64,000 bases of DNA from Porphyromonadaceae bacterium UBA7203 (GCA_002490725.1 DKUN01000017.1:85612-149611), one strand, 5' to 3'. Numbered from the stretch's first letter, positions 44,478 through 53,258 are shown. The notes: a model not told the origin generated them from the letters alone. Numbers and translations: made by a program.

Positions 44478-44561
44478 GCTCGAATGGTGAAATGGTAGAC
44501 ACTGGGGACTTAAAATCCCCTGGCCATTGCGGCCGTGCGGGTTCGAGTCCCGCTTCGAGCA
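44478..44561 (+). tRNA. tRNA-Leu (anticodon UAA)
   Basis: This is an 84-nt class II tRNA. The acceptor stem GCTCGAA pairs with TTCGAGC and the discriminator is A. The anticodon stem GGGGA/TCCCC holds the loop CTTAAAA with TAA at 44511-44513. There is a long variable arm (TGGCCATTGCGGCCG region), and the T-arm GCGGG-TTCGAGT-CCCGC is perfect. The CCA end is not encoded. Confidence 0.95.
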
Positions 44562-44748
44562 CCTGTTAAATCTCCGGCTTGCTGATTATCGGCATCCGGA
44601 AATTTATTTTTATTAGGTATAGCAGATAACGCCCAAGCAAAATACTTATTATCAATACTTTTGTTTGTCTAATTTTGTCGGATATCCTGCTCTTGTTCGG
44701 TTATCGTCGCGACAGAAACGAACATCAAGCTCATTTCTCCTCTATTAG

Positions 44749-45033
44749 CAAATAATTTCAACGACTTCAGTTGATTGGTGCGTTTGGTTTTGGGTGGCAA
44801 TATTAAGCGATGAGTCGTCGCCGGAGGCGGCGTGGCACAAAAAAGCGACGGAAATCGGAGGGAACCAACTGCGCATAAGCAGCGCTGAAATGTCGAAGCT
44901 GTTTGAACAATATGGTCTGAACGGATTCCCGTCATATTTGTTTTTTGATGCCGACCATAATGTCGTCAAGGCTTATACATCATTTCCAGGCATAAAAATC
45001 TATCGCGACGAGCTTGACCGGATTTCTGAATAA
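44749..45033 (+). pseudogene. C-terminal remnant of a thioredoxin-like (TlpA-type) gene
   Basis: The frame encodes ILSDESSPEAAWHKKATEIG, ISSAEMSKLFEQYGLNGFPS and YLFFDADHNVVKAY. This looks like the second half of a TlpA/AhpC-TSA thioredoxin fold, with the cis-Pro loop (GFPSYLFFD) intact. The half with the CxxC active site is missing and a stop codon lies upstream at 44746. The whole 44562-44800 stretch is AT-rich compared with its neighbours and holds nothing else recognisable. It sits directly behind tRNA-Leu, a common site for insertions and deletions. Confidence 0.65.
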
Positions 45034-45069
45034 GATAGGGAGTCGGCCGGCGGGGAAGTGGAGCGGCGG

Positions 45070-45534
45070 TTAGTCGCGCAGCAGCGAGAAGAAGCGGCGC
45101 ATCAGCGCCAGGGCCTCGTCGGCGAGGACGCCTGAGGCTACAGCCGTTTGGGGGTGGAGCACCGGGCGGTCGGCGCGGGTCAGGCCCAGGTAGCCGCGGC
45201 GAGGGTCGGGGGCTCCGTAAACCACACGGCTGACCTGGCTCCAGCCAATGGCGCCCGCGCACATCAGGCATGGCTCGACGGTTACGTAGAGCGTGCAGTC
45301 GCGCAGATATTTGCCTCCGAGGGTGGATGCGGCAGCCGTTATGGCAAGCATTTCGGCGTGGGCTGTTACGTCGTGCAGGCGTTCGGTCATGTTGTGGCCG
45401 CGGCCAATGATTTTGCCTTTGCAGGCAACTACGGCGCCAATCGGAATTTCCTCTTCCTCGAGCGCCTGGCGTGCCTCGTCGAGGGCGGCGGCCATCATGC
45501 GGAGGTCTTCGGCGGTGGGCTGGGTCTGTTTCAA
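45070..45534 (-). CDS. tadA: tRNA adenosine deaminase TadA-like nucleoside deaminase
   Basis: This 154-residue zinc deaminase has the catalytic HAE motif in VTAHAEMLAI and the zinc-binding PCLMCAGAI. TadA converts the wobble adenosine of tRNA-Arg(ACG) to inosine. IPIGAVVACKGKIIGRGHN is the usual TadA N-terminal block. Related free-nucleoside deaminases exist, but the length and the VVYGAPDPRRG segment favour the tRNA enzyme. It overlaps rnz by 4 bp, so two tRNA-processing genes are translationally coupled. Confidence 0.88.
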   Translation of the reverse strand: MKQTQPTAEDLRMMAAALDEARQALEEEEIPIGAVVACKGKIIGRGHNMTERLHDVTAHAEMLAITAAASTLGGKYLRDCTLYVTVEPCLMCAGAIGWSQVSRVVYGAPDPRRGYLGLTRADRPVLHPQTAVASGVLADEALALMRRFFSLLRD

Positions 45535-46466
45535 GGGTTCAGCAGGTCAATTGTGAGCCCTTCGTTGGCGGCAATGATTTTTCCGGGAAAGACCTCGGCG
45601 GCCTGCTCAACGAGGGCGTGTTCGGAGTTATAGCGTTTGGAAAAGTGGCCGAGCACGAGCGTGCGGGCTCCGGCCCGGCGGGCAATGTCGGCGGCCTGGC
45701 GTGCGGTTGAGTGGCCGTAGGAGGCTGCGTTGGCTTCGCCGTCGTCGCCATAGGTGGCGTCGTGAAAAATCGTGTCGACCCCTCTGACGGAGGCTACCAC
45801 ACGGCGGTCGGCCGCCGTGTCGGTGCAGTAGGCATAGGAGGCCGACGGGGTGGGGTCGGTTGTCAGCCGTGCGTTGGCAATCACCGTGCCGTCGGGTTTG
45901 ATGAAGTCATCGCCTTGGCGAAGGTTTTCCATGAAGTAGTGGGGCACGCCGTGAAAGCGCGCCGAATCGCCGTCGATGTGGCGTCTCTTGGGTTTCTCTT
46001 CAAACAGGAACCCTACGGTCGGGACGCGGTGATAGAGCGGAAAGGAGCTCACGGTCAGCGAGCCGTCCTCATAGAGCAGCTGGCGGCGCGCCTCCGGGTC
46101 AATGATGTTGAACCGGAGGTCAAACGGGGTGTCGCCGACCAGAAACTTCATCATCGACTCGAGCATTTCGGCGCCTTCGCGTACAATGTGTATGGTCAGC
46201 GCCGAGCCCTTTTCGTGGAGAGCCATGGTCGAAATCAGCCCCGGAAGGCCGAGAAAGTGGTCGCCATGGAGGTGGGATATGAAAATATTGTTGAGTTTGC
46301 CGAATTTGAGCCTGCGGCGCATCATCTGGAGCTGGGCTCCCTCACCGCAGTCGACCATGAAGAGCTTGCCGCGGTGTTCGATGATTTGCGACGACGGCAT
46401 GTGGCGCAGCGACGGAGTCGCCGAGCCACAGCCGAGAATGTGGAGCTGAAATTCGCTTTGAGCCAT
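45531..46466 (-). CDS. rnz: Ribonuclease Z
   Basis: This 311-residue metallo-beta-lactamase-fold endonuclease trims tRNA 3' trailers. This is relevant here because the tRNA-Leu gene lacks an encoded CCA. The metal-binding motif is SHLHGDHFLGLPGL, preceded by FMVDCGEGAQLQM. Later ligands appear in DTIFHDATYGDD and LVLGHFSKRY. The length is normal for the short form. It abuts the mscS gene (1-bp spacing) and overlaps tadA by 4 bp. Confidence 0.95.
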   Translation of the reverse strand: MAQSEFQLHILGCGSATPSLRHMPSSQIIEHRGKLFMVDCGEGAQLQMMRRRLKFGKLNNIFISHLHGDHFLGLPGLISTMALHEKGSALTIHIVREGAEMLESMMKFLVGDTPFDLRFNIIDPEARRQLLYEDGSLTVSSFPLYHRVPTVGFLFEEKPKRRHIDGDSARFHGVPHYFMENLRQGDDFIKPDGTVIANARLTTDPTPSASYAYCTDTAADRRVVASVRGVDTIFHDATYGDDGEANAASYGHSTARQAADIARRAGARTLVLGHFSKRYNSEHALVEQAAEVFPGKIIAANEGLTIDLLNP

Positions 46467-47330
46467 TTAAGAGGGGGGGTTGACAACATGGACGTCGAGT
46501 TGCGGGAACGGGAACGAGAAACCCTGTTCAGGCAGGCGGGCATAGATTTTTTCGTTGACCGAGAAGAAAACGTTCCAGTATTCGGACGAGGGCACCCAGG
46601 CGCGCACGGTGATGTTGATAGAGCTGTCGGCCAGGGCGGCAAGGAAGATGTTGACGGGTTGGTCGGCCGTGTTGATAACCGCGGGTTCGGTTGCGAGAAT
46701 GTCGGCGATAGCCTCCTTGGCGCGCGCAAAATCGGTGCCATAGGCCAGGGCCACGCTCCAGTCGACGCGTCGCATCGACTGCTTCGAGTAGTTGTTGACC
46801 GAGCCGTTGCTTAGCGGACCGTTGGGAATGATGATGGTTTTATTGTCGGCCGTGGTGATGATTGTGTGGAACATCTGTATGGCCTTCACCGTGCCGGCAA
46901 ACCCCTGGGCCTCGATGTAGTCGCCGACGCCATAGGGGCGGAGCGTCAGAATGAGCACGCCGCCTGCAAAGTTCTGGAGGGTGCCGCTCATTGCCATGCC
47001 GACGGCAACACCGGCCGATGCGAACAGGGCTATGAACGAGCTCGTTTCGATGCCGAGAATGCCTACCACCACTATGATGAGCACAAAGTAGAGCACTATC
47101 TCCGTGGCCGACTTGACAAACGTGGCTATCGACGGGTCGACCTTGCGCTTGACGAGGATGCGTTGAATGAGCGCGTTGATTTTGCGTACAATGAAGCGTC
47201 CGATGTAGAACACGGCTACGGCGATTGCGAGCTGGATGGCGAAGTGGACCGCCTTGTCGGTGATGACCGAGAGGAAGTCGGTCAGAGCCATGCCTTTTTC
47301 AATGCTAAGGTCTGTTGCTATTTCTTTCAT
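46467..47330 (-). CDS. Small-conductance mechanosensitive channel (MscS family)
   Basis: This 287-residue channel protects against osmotic downshock. It has three membrane segments near residues 27-47, 70-90 and 95-120. The pore-lining helix is rich in Gly and Ala (ALFASAGVAVGMAMSGTLQN), and the beta domain starts FAGGVLILTLRPYGVGDYIE. The length matches E. coli MscS. It is the first gene of a three-gene run with rnz and tadA, with no obvious functional link. Confidence 0.93.
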   Translation of the reverse strand: MKEIATDLSIEKGMALTDFLSVITDKAVHFAIQLAIAVAVFYIGRFIVRKINALIQRILVKRKVDPSIATFVKSATEIVLYFVLIIVVVGILGIETSSFIALFASAGVAVGMAMSGTLQNFAGGVLILTLRPYGVGDYIEAQGFAGTVKAIQMFHTIITTADNKTIIIPNGPLSNGSVNNYSKQSMRRVDWSVALAYGTDFARAKEAIADILATEPAVINTADQPVNIFLAALADSSINITVRAWVPSSEYWNVFFSVNEKIYARLPEQGFSFPFPQLDVHVVNPPS

Positions 47331-47369
47331 TAGAGTCGTTGTTAGAAGATGAATATGAATCAGAAGGGG

Positions 47370-48461
47370 TCAACGGCCCATGTATCGGGCCCATTCGAGG
47401 GTATTGTAATCGTAGGAGGTCAGGCCATAGCCGGCGTCGATGCCGGGAATGTAGACCGACAGGCCCGAGCAGTGGTCAATGGCCAGGCGCACCCAGATTT
47501 TGTCGGTGTGGCGCTCGTGGATAACCGCGCGCTCGAGCGCATCCGTCGTAGTGGCTCCAAGGGCCTGCATGTATTGGCCCAGGTCGAAAAACAGGCTTGC
47601 ATACGGGCGGTCGACCGAGAAGCGCTGGGGGCTGAAACCCTCGGGCAGCGGGTTGTCGATTATGCCTTTGACTTCGGCTGCCAGGTCGTCGAGCGCCGAT
47701 AGGTCAATGAGGCTCAGTGTGCTCGGGCAGAGCTGGGTGGGGTCGGCTATATAGCTGTCGACGGTGATGTCGATGGCGCTCTGCAGTCCGCGTGTAATAT
47801 CGGCGTCGAAGAGTCCCGGCAGGGTCAGGTCGTAGGGCATGCCCGGAATCGGCACTTCGCAGACCGAGGCTACCATCCATCGGGCCACGTTGCGCAGCTC
47901 GTAGGCCACCTCGACCGACCCCATGTAACATGTGTCGAAAACCAGGAAGCTGAGGTCGCTGTCGCGCAGGGCCTTGGCCAGGTTGGAGATGCTCATGGTG
48001 CGGCCGTTTTCGAGGCCGTAGGCGCGCGATGGCATGAGGGCGGGCGATTTCTGGCGCCATCCCGACGAGTGGCTCCAGAGCACCATACCGTACTCGTCAG
48101 CGGGTGCAAGTTTTTTTACATCGGCCAGCACGGTCGCCATCTGCACGGGGTCGACAGCCGAGGCCTCGGCTGGATAGTCGGCCAGGGTGATTTCTCCGTT
48201 GTGCCTGATTTCAACGAGTTCCGGGTGGTCGGCGCCGTTGATTGAGCGGTAAACGAGCAGGCGGCAGTCATCGGGAATGTCGGCGATGCGCATCTCGGCC
48301 AGGTCGTCGAGCGCCGCCGAACTGAGGTTATTGCGCGCCTCCATGTAGACGAGCAGCGTGCGCCGCACCTTTGCCACCGGTTCTTCTACCGGATGTTTGG
48401 TGGAGTCGCATGCACAAAGCATCAGCATAGCGGCGATAATAGCGGTCAGTTTGCGAATCAT
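47370..48461 (-). CDS. Clostripain-related (C11) cysteine peptidase lipoprotein
   Basis: This 363-residue protein has a lipobox signal (MIRKLTAIIAAMLMLCACDS), so it is probably anchored in the envelope. The C11 catalytic His is in VLWSHSSGW and the catalytic Cys in FLVFDTCYMGSVEVAYE. Clostripain-type enzymes cut after Arg or Lys, often after self-processing. The family is common in gut Bacteroidota. The promoter box lies only 5 nt before the start codon, so the mRNA is probably leaderless. Confidence 0.87.
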   Translation of the reverse strand: MIRKLTAIIAAMLMLCACDSTKHPVEEPVAKVRRTLLVYMEARNNLSSAALDDLAEMRIADIPDDCRLLVYRSINGADHPELVEIRHNGEITLADYPAEASAVDPVQMATVLADVKKLAPADEYGMVLWSHSSGWRQKSPALMPSRAYGLENGRTMSISNLAKALRDSDLSFLVFDTCYMGSVEVAYELRNVARWMVASVCEVPIPGMPYDLTLPGLFDADITRGLQSAIDITVDSYIADPTQLCPSTLSLIDLSALDDLAAEVKGIIDNPLPEGFSPQRFSVDRPYASLFFDLGQYMQALGATTTDALERAVIHERHTDKIWVRLAIDHCSGLSVYIPGIDAGYGLTSYDYNTLEWARYMGR

Positions 48462-48466
48462 CAGTG

Positions 48467-48474
48467 CAAAGATA
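48467..48474 (-). promoter_or_regulatory. TATCTTTG (-7) box of the C11 peptidase gene
   Basis: A perfect -7 box on the minus strand ending 5 nt before the start codon, with TTTC 19 bp upstream. The predicted transcription start nearly coincides with the ATG. Confidence 0.6.
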
Positions 48475-48532
48475 CGGAATTTTAAGCGGATATGAAAGAT
48501 ATATACGGAGGGAGATGGAGGGAGCCGGGTGG

Positions 48533-50518
48533 TTATTGCATCTGCTTCAGCAGCGGGTAGGCGGCGTGAAGCCCAAGCTGACCTGCGCGCGAAATGTCGG
48601 GTACGGCGGCGTCGCGGTTGCCGCGCGAGAAGTGGGCAAAGCCGCGGTTGAAGTAGGCTGGCGCCATTGTCGGGTCGATTTCGATGGCGCGGGTAAAGGC
48701 TTCGATTGCGTCGGCCCAGGCCTCGAGCCTCATGAGCATGACGCCGCGGTTATAGTGGGCGGCCGCCATGCGCGGATTGAGTTCGAGAGCGCGGTCGAGG
48801 TCGGCCATTATCTGCTCGAGCACCATGGCTCCCGAGGCGTTGAGCGCGGCCTGGTCGCCGTCGATGATTACGTTGCCGCGCTGCGATTCGCGAATGCGGT
48901 AGCGCACGGCGGCCCGCATCAGATAGGAGGGCGCGAAGTCGGGTTGGGCGGCAATGACGGCGTCGAGGTCTTCAAGCGCGGGAACGTAGTCCTTGAGCGT
49001 CACGTAGTCCATGGCGCGGGCAAAGCGGTCAATCGGGCGCGCCTTGCCCGAGTTGATTAGAGTGCCGAGGCGCTGAATGCTTTCGAAGTGGCGGTCTGAC
49101 TCTGCCTGGCGCGTCATTGCGGGGAGGCTGTTGGTCAGGAACACGACGAATGGGAGCACGCGGGCCGCGTTGAGCTCTTCGATTTCCTTGTCGTAGGCTG
49201 TGGCGGCGCTGGTGTTGTCGGCCGTGTAGTAGCTGAGCTGATAAATGGGCTGCATCTCGACGGCCGGGTTGCGGTCCTGCACGCGCGAGCGCATTCCCTT
49301 GGTGTTGAATGTCTGGGCGGTGGCGTCCTGGTTGTCGTCGGCACGCTGCAGGGCCTTGAAGCGGTTAATGGTCTCGTCGGCGTCGTCGATGGCCGCCGTC
49401 GAGTTGTCGGCGATGTCGTTGCCGCGCACTGTGGTCGAATGGGCCAGTCGCGAGGCCTTTCGGAAGTCGGCGCGGGCGGCGGCTTCATTGCCCGCCATGC
49501 TGTTGATGTGGCCTCGCAGAATGTGGGCCGCATACATGTCGGGATAGGCCTTGACCACGGCGTCTGCATCGGCCAGGGCGCGGTCGAACTCTCCTTTGTC
49601 GACGAGCACGGCTGCGCGGTTATAGCGGGCGCGCAGGTCGGTGGGCCGCAGTTCGAGCACACGGTTGAGGTCGGCCAGGGCGCGGTCGTTGTCGTGGAGT
49701 TCGGCGCGGAGCATGGCGCGGTTAAACAGTGCCTGATAGTTCAGCGGCTCGACGGTGAGCACATAGTCGAAGTCATCGATGGCGCCGTTGAGATCGTTGG
49801 CGTTATAGCGGGCAATGGCACGGTTGACGCGCAGATAGGCCCGGTCGGGCTGCAGGGTCACGGCGCGCTCCATGTCGGCCAGCGCGGCTGCGGGGTCGTC
49901 ATTGCCGGTCAGGGCGGCGCGCATGCTCAGGGCTCCGACCGAGTTGGCGTTGAGCTCAATGGCGCGGTCAACGTCGGCGCGGGCGGCAATGGTGTCGCCG
50001 CGGTGAAGGTTGAGCTGGGCGCGCCCCAGATAGCCTGCGTCGAAGCGCGGATAGGCTTCGAGCAGGGTGCTGTAGGTCGAGTCGGCGGCCTCGAAGCGGT
50101 CGGCAGCCTCCTGGGCCAGCGCCAGGTTGAAGAGCATCTGGCGGTTGTAGGGGAGCAGCTCAAGTGCGCGGGCGTAGTCGCCGATGGCGCCGGCATGATT
50201 GCCGAGGCACTGGTTGGTCACGCCCTTCACCTCCCAGGCGTCGGGCAGAAACGGGTTCAGTTCGGTGGCCTTGGTGGCGTCGGCTCTGGCGCCCGAGTAG
50301 TCTTCGAGGTTATATTTGGCTACGGCCCTGAGAAAATAGGGCTCGGCAAGGTGTGGTTTGGCCTCGATTACCTGGTTGAAGTAGCGGATTGCAAGCAGAT
50401 AGTCGTCGAAGTAGAGCGCGCTGCGCCCCACCTGGAGGGTGCGGTCGGTGTTGAGCTGTGCAGACGCGGCGGCCGGCAGCAACACAATCAGCAGAAGCAG
50501 AGAGAGAAGTCGTTTCAC
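48533..50518 (-). CDS. Exported tetratricopeptide-repeat protein
   Basis: This 661-residue protein has a signal peptide (MKRLLSLLLLIVLLPAAASA) and about eleven to thirteen TPR units, visible as recurring pairs such as AIRYFNQVIEAKPHLAEPYF, AIDDFDYVLTVEPLNYQALF and AIEAFTRAIEIDPTMAPAYF. A non-repeat linker (about residues 385-490) divides the array. TPR arrays act as protein-binding scaffolds, here in the periplasm. No enzymatic domain was seen. It follows the SulP gene by 39 bp and may share its transcript. Confidence 0.85.
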   Translation of the reverse strand: MKRLLSLLLLIVLLPAAASAQLNTDRTLQVGRSALYFDDYLLAIRYFNQVIEAKPHLAEPYFLRAVAKYNLEDYSGARADATKATELNPFLPDAWEVKGVTNQCLGNHAGAIGDYARALELLPYNRQMLFNLALAQEAADRFEAADSTYSTLLEAYPRFDAGYLGRAQLNLHRGDTIAARADVDRAIELNANSVGALSMRAALTGNDDPAAALADMERAVTLQPDRAYLRVNRAIARYNANDLNGAIDDFDYVLTVEPLNYQALFNRAMLRAELHDNDRALADLNRVLELRPTDLRARYNRAAVLVDKGEFDRALADADAVVKAYPDMYAAHILRGHINSMAGNEAAARADFRKASRLAHSTTVRGNDIADNSTAAIDDADETINRFKALQRADDNQDATAQTFNTKGMRSRVQDRNPAVEMQPIYQLSYYTADNTSAATAYDKEIEELNAARVLPFVVFLTNSLPAMTRQAESDRHFESIQRLGTLINSGKARPIDRFARAMDYVTLKDYVPALEDLDAVIAAQPDFAPSYLMRAAVRYRIRESQRGNVIIDGDQAALNASGAMVLEQIMADLDRALELNPRMAAAHYNRGVMLMRLEAWADAIEAFTRAIEIDPTMAPAYFNRGFAHFSRGNRDAAVPDISRAGQLGLHAAYPLLKQMQ

Positions 50519-50557
50519 ACCTTGGTCGGTTTTTGGGGGGTTGTTGATTTCCGGCGG

Positions 50558-52237
50558 TCAGGCCTCGGCGGCAATCTGGTTGGCCTTGACTACGGCGCTC
50601 GAAATGTGGTTGCAGATATGGTCGGCGCCGATGAGGTCGTCGATGTGGTTTTTGTGGAGTACGGCACGCACCTCTTCGCGCACGCCCGAGAGCACCACGT
50701 GGATGCCTTCGGCGCGGCTCGACTGAACCAGAATCTCCAGGTTGTGGAGGCCGGTGGAGTCGATGAACGGCACTTTGCGCATGCGTATTATTCTCACCTT
50801 GGGCTTGGCTTCGCCGACGGTGGTGCGCATCATTTCGTCGAACTTCGTGGCTACGCCGAAAAAGAACGGACCGTCGATTTCGTAGACCTGCACTCCGGGG
50901 GCGAGACTGAGCTCCTCGTGGGTGGAGAGGTCGGTGTTTTCGGCGGCGTCGAGCTGCGAGCCGTAAACCTTGATTTCGGTGTTTTCCATTACGCGGCGCA
51001 GGAAGAGCACCACAGCCAGGAGCAGGCCGATTTCAATAGCGATGGTGAGGTCGAAGATTACGGTGAGCAGGAAGGTGACGAGCAGCACCGAGATGTCGCT
51101 CTTGGGGTTGCTGAAAATCGCGCGCACGGTGCGCCAGCCGCTCATGTTGTAGGATACGACTATCAGCACCGCGGCCAGACACGACATCGGCACGAGCTGA
51201 ATCAGCGGCATGAACAGCAGGAAAATCAGCAGCAGCACAATGGCGTGGACTACGCCGGCTACCGGGGTGCGGCCGCCGTTGGTGATGTTGGTCATGGTGC
51301 GGGCAATGGCTCCGGTAACGGGGATGCCGCCGAACATCGGCACGACAACGTTGGCCAGGCCCTGGCCGATGAGCTCGGAGTTGGAGTCGGTGCGCGAGCC
51401 GGTGACGCCGTCGGCCACGGTTGCCGAAAGCAGCGATTCAATGGCTCCGAGAATGGCTATTGTGAAGGCCGACGGGAGCAACTGGTTGATGGTGGCCATG
51501 TTGAGCGCGAAGCCGTGGGGGGTCGGAATGTCGGTCTGCAGCTGGCCGAAGCGGCGTCCGATAGTTTCGACCGGCAGGTCGAGGAAGTAGACCACCGGGG
51601 TCATAATCAGAATGGCGAGCAGGGCTCCGGGCAGCTTTTTGCTGACCTTTGGCGCGAGCACGATAATCAGCAGCGACGCGAGGGCGACGCCGAGGGTTGT
51701 CGGGTCGATGCGGTCAAGATTGCGGAAGTAAAGGCCCCATTTCGGGATGAATTCGCCCGGAATGTTGGTGAGGCCGAGGCCGAAAAAGTCGTTGATCTGG
51801 GTCGAGAAGATTGTCAGGGCTATACCTGCGGTGAAGCCGATTACAATCGGGTAGGGGATAAACTTGATGACCGTGCCCAGGCGGAACACGCCCATCATTA
51901 TCAGAATCAGGCCGGCCATGAACGTGGCGATTGCCAGTCCCTGGAGTCCGAACTGGGCAATGATGCCGTAAACGATTACGATGAATGCGCCGGTGGGGCC
52001 GCCGATTTGCACGCTGTTGCCGCCGAACACGCTGACAATGAATCCGCCGACTATGGCGGTGATAAGGCCGATTGTGGGGCTTACGCCCGAAGCGATGCCG
52101 AAAGCGATGGCCAGCGGCAGGGCAACAATGCCGACCACGATACCTGCAATCAGGTCGTCCTTGAATTTAGAGGCTGAATAGCCGCGGAGTGCCGAGGCCA
52201 TCTTTGGTCTGTAGGCAAATGCGCCGGAAAATCTCAT
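50558..52237 (-). CDS. SulP-family inorganic anion transporter with STAS domain
   Basis: This 559-residue inner-membrane transporter has about 12-14 helices. The SulP block is GIVALPLAIAFGIASGVSPT near the N-terminus, then GGNSVQIGGPTGAFIVIVYG. A cytoplasmic STAS domain (about residues 440-550) contains VRIIRMRKVPFIDSTGLHNL. The family carries sulfate, bicarbonate or dicarboxylates; the substrate is not readable from this sequence. Its start is preceded by a perfect -7 box at 52282-52289. Confidence 0.93.
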   Translation of the reverse strand: MRFSGAFAYRPKMASALRGYSASKFKDDLIAGIVVGIVALPLAIAFGIASGVSPTIGLITAIVGGFIVSVFGGNSVQIGGPTGAFIVIVYGIIAQFGLQGLAIATFMAGLILIMMGVFRLGTVIKFIPYPIVIGFTAGIALTIFSTQINDFFGLGLTNIPGEFIPKWGLYFRNLDRIDPTTLGVALASLLIIVLAPKVSKKLPGALLAILIMTPVVYFLDLPVETIGRRFGQLQTDIPTPHGFALNMATINQLLPSAFTIAILGAIESLLSATVADGVTGSRTDSNSELIGQGLANVVVPMFGGIPVTGAIARTMTNITNGGRTPVAGVVHAIVLLLIFLLFMPLIQLVPMSCLAAVLIVVSYNMSGWRTVRAIFSNPKSDISVLLVTFLLTVIFDLTIAIEIGLLLAVVLFLRRVMENTEIKVYGSQLDAAENTDLSTHEELSLAPGVQVYEIDGPFFFGVATKFDEMMRTTVGEAKPKVRIIRMRKVPFIDSTGLHNLEILVQSSRAEGIHVVLSGVREEVRAVLHKNHIDDLIGADHICNHISSAVVKANQIAAEA

Positions 52238-52281
52238 AGGGTTAATCTTTGTTTACTCGTGTATTGTAGTTATTACGGGTG

Positions 52282-52289
52282 CAAAGTTA
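52282..52289 (-). promoter_or_regulatory. TAACTTTG (-7) box of the SulP gene
   Basis: A perfect -7 box on the minus strand about 45 nt before the start; the -33 element is not clear. Confidence 0.55.
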
Positions 52290-52361
52290 CGAAAATTTTT
52301 GAGAATGCGGCGATTAACTTTTGACAACACATATGGGCAGACAAAGTGCCCGCGCGGAAGG

Positions 52362-52369
52362 TAAATTTG
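52362..52369 (+). promoter_or_regulatory. TAAATTTG (-7) box of the plus-strand island genes
   Basis: A consensus -7 box 57 nt before the ATG at 52427. The -33 element is weak. It marks the left edge of the phage-derived island. Confidence 0.5.
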
Positions 52370-52426
52370 CATCACCAAACGCATCATTTCAGACTTGTCA
52401 TACATACACATCATACACACTACACT

Positions 52427-52816
52427 ATGAATTACATCACACAGAAGCAGGAAAGAAACCGCCGTTTTACGCGCGCCGTGCGCAGCGAACTGGAGCGTCG
52501 CAGGCTCCGTCGCGCCACGGCGGCGGTGGTCGACAGCGTGTTGAACTCGCCGGTCGAGCGCGGATTTTTTGTCAGTGTCGACCATGTGCTGGTCATGGAC
52601 CGGCTGCGCCGTGAGGGCAAACTTCAGCCGATGGGGAGCGACACGCGCAGCATGTGGGCCGAGATTTTTGCCGCCTTCGATGCCTATCTGACCGCCAATC
52701 CGTCGGCCACACGCACCGACGCCGCGATTCAGGTCGTTGCTCGCGGCCGGGCGTCGAGATTTTACCTGTCAAAGCGCAACGCAACCAAAATTCTAACCGA
52801 TAACAACCTGATTTAA
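52427..52816 (+). CDS. Island protein with an internal duplicated motif, unknown function
   Basis: This 129-residue basic protein starts MNYITQKQERNRRFTRAVRS. Two similar segments can be aligned: residues 33-57 (NSPVERGFFVSVDHVLVM) and 99-123 (RGRASRFYLSKRNATKIL), sharing the pattern R-F/G-F/Y-V/L-S followed by a short helix. Similar repeated FY-V-S segments occur in small proteins of Bacteroidota phages and mobile elements, as far as I recall. A DNA-binding or packaging-related role is possible but unproved. It is transcribed towards the portal gene cluster and away from the SulP gene. Confidence 0.65.
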   Translation: MNYITQKQERNRRFTRAVRSELERRRLRRATAAVVDSVLNSPVERGFFVSVDHVLVMDRLRREGKLQPMGSDTRSMWAEIFAAFDAYLTANPSATRTDAAIQVVARGRASRFYLSKRNATKILTDNNLI

Positions 52817-52826
52817 CATCACGATT

Positions 52827-53186
52827 ATGAAGAACCAGATTCAACTTTCGGCTACGGTAGATGCAGTTTTTGCCCTGTCGTCACTCAAGGCTGCTGGTGG
52901 CGGTGACGGCGCTCTGCCGGGTCCTTACGGACGCGATGACGAGGAGGCGCTCATGGCGCTGGCCCGACGTAACTTCATGGAACTATGCGGCGAACTGGGC
53001 ATGACTCCAGCTTCCGACGGCAGCGTTGCGGTCGAGCTCGACGGTGATCATCATGAACTGTTGCAGGCGGTGGTGACAGACCGCACCGTGGCGGCGCTCT
53101 GTGGCAGGGAGCCGTGCGGCGAACTGCTCAGGCGGCTTCGGTGTCGCGTGCGCCGTCGTCCGTCGCCAAGCCGCCCGCGCTATTAG
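52827..53186 (+). CDS. Small island protein of unknown function
   Basis: This 119-residue protein starts MKNQIQLSATVDAVFALSSL, 10 bp after the previous gene. The middle is helical and acidic (EEALMALARRNFMELCGELG) and the C-terminus is strongly basic (RRLRCRVRRRPSPSRPRY), which suggests contact with nucleic acid. No family was recognised. It is followed by a strong hairpin shared with the convergent portal gene. Together with the previous gene it makes up the plus-strand half of the island. Confidence 0.6.
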   Translation: MKNQIQLSATVDAVFALSSLKAAGGGDGALPGPYGRDDEEALMALARRNFMELCGELGMTPASDGSVAVELDGDHHELLQAVVTDRTVAALCGREPCGELLRRLRCRVRRRPSPSRPRY

Positions 53187-53196
53187 ATGATGAAAA

Positions 53197-53256
53197 AACA
53201 GAACTGCACCTCGCCGAACGGTCGGTTAATGACCGGGTTTGAGGTGCAGTTCTGTT
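53197..53256. terminator. Bidirectional terminator with a nested hairpin
   Basis: A perfect 16-bp stem (53197-53212 with 53241-53256; AACAGAACTGCACCTC and its complement) encloses a second hairpin (CGGTC at 53219-53223 with GACCG at 53231-53235). A-tract and T-rich flanks are on the two sides. It separates the two convergent halves of the phage-derived island. Confidence 0.85.
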
Positions 53257-53258
53257 GT

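Noticed and set aside
44669..44935. 88-codon minus-strand frame in the tRNA-Leu scar
   Set aside because: It is antisense to the thioredoxin-like remnant and has no recognisable protein features.
49439..52177. 912-codon open frame opposite the TPR and SulP genes
   Set aside because: It crosses two well-supported genes on the other strand and has a Gly/Glu/His-rich composition typical of antisense reading.
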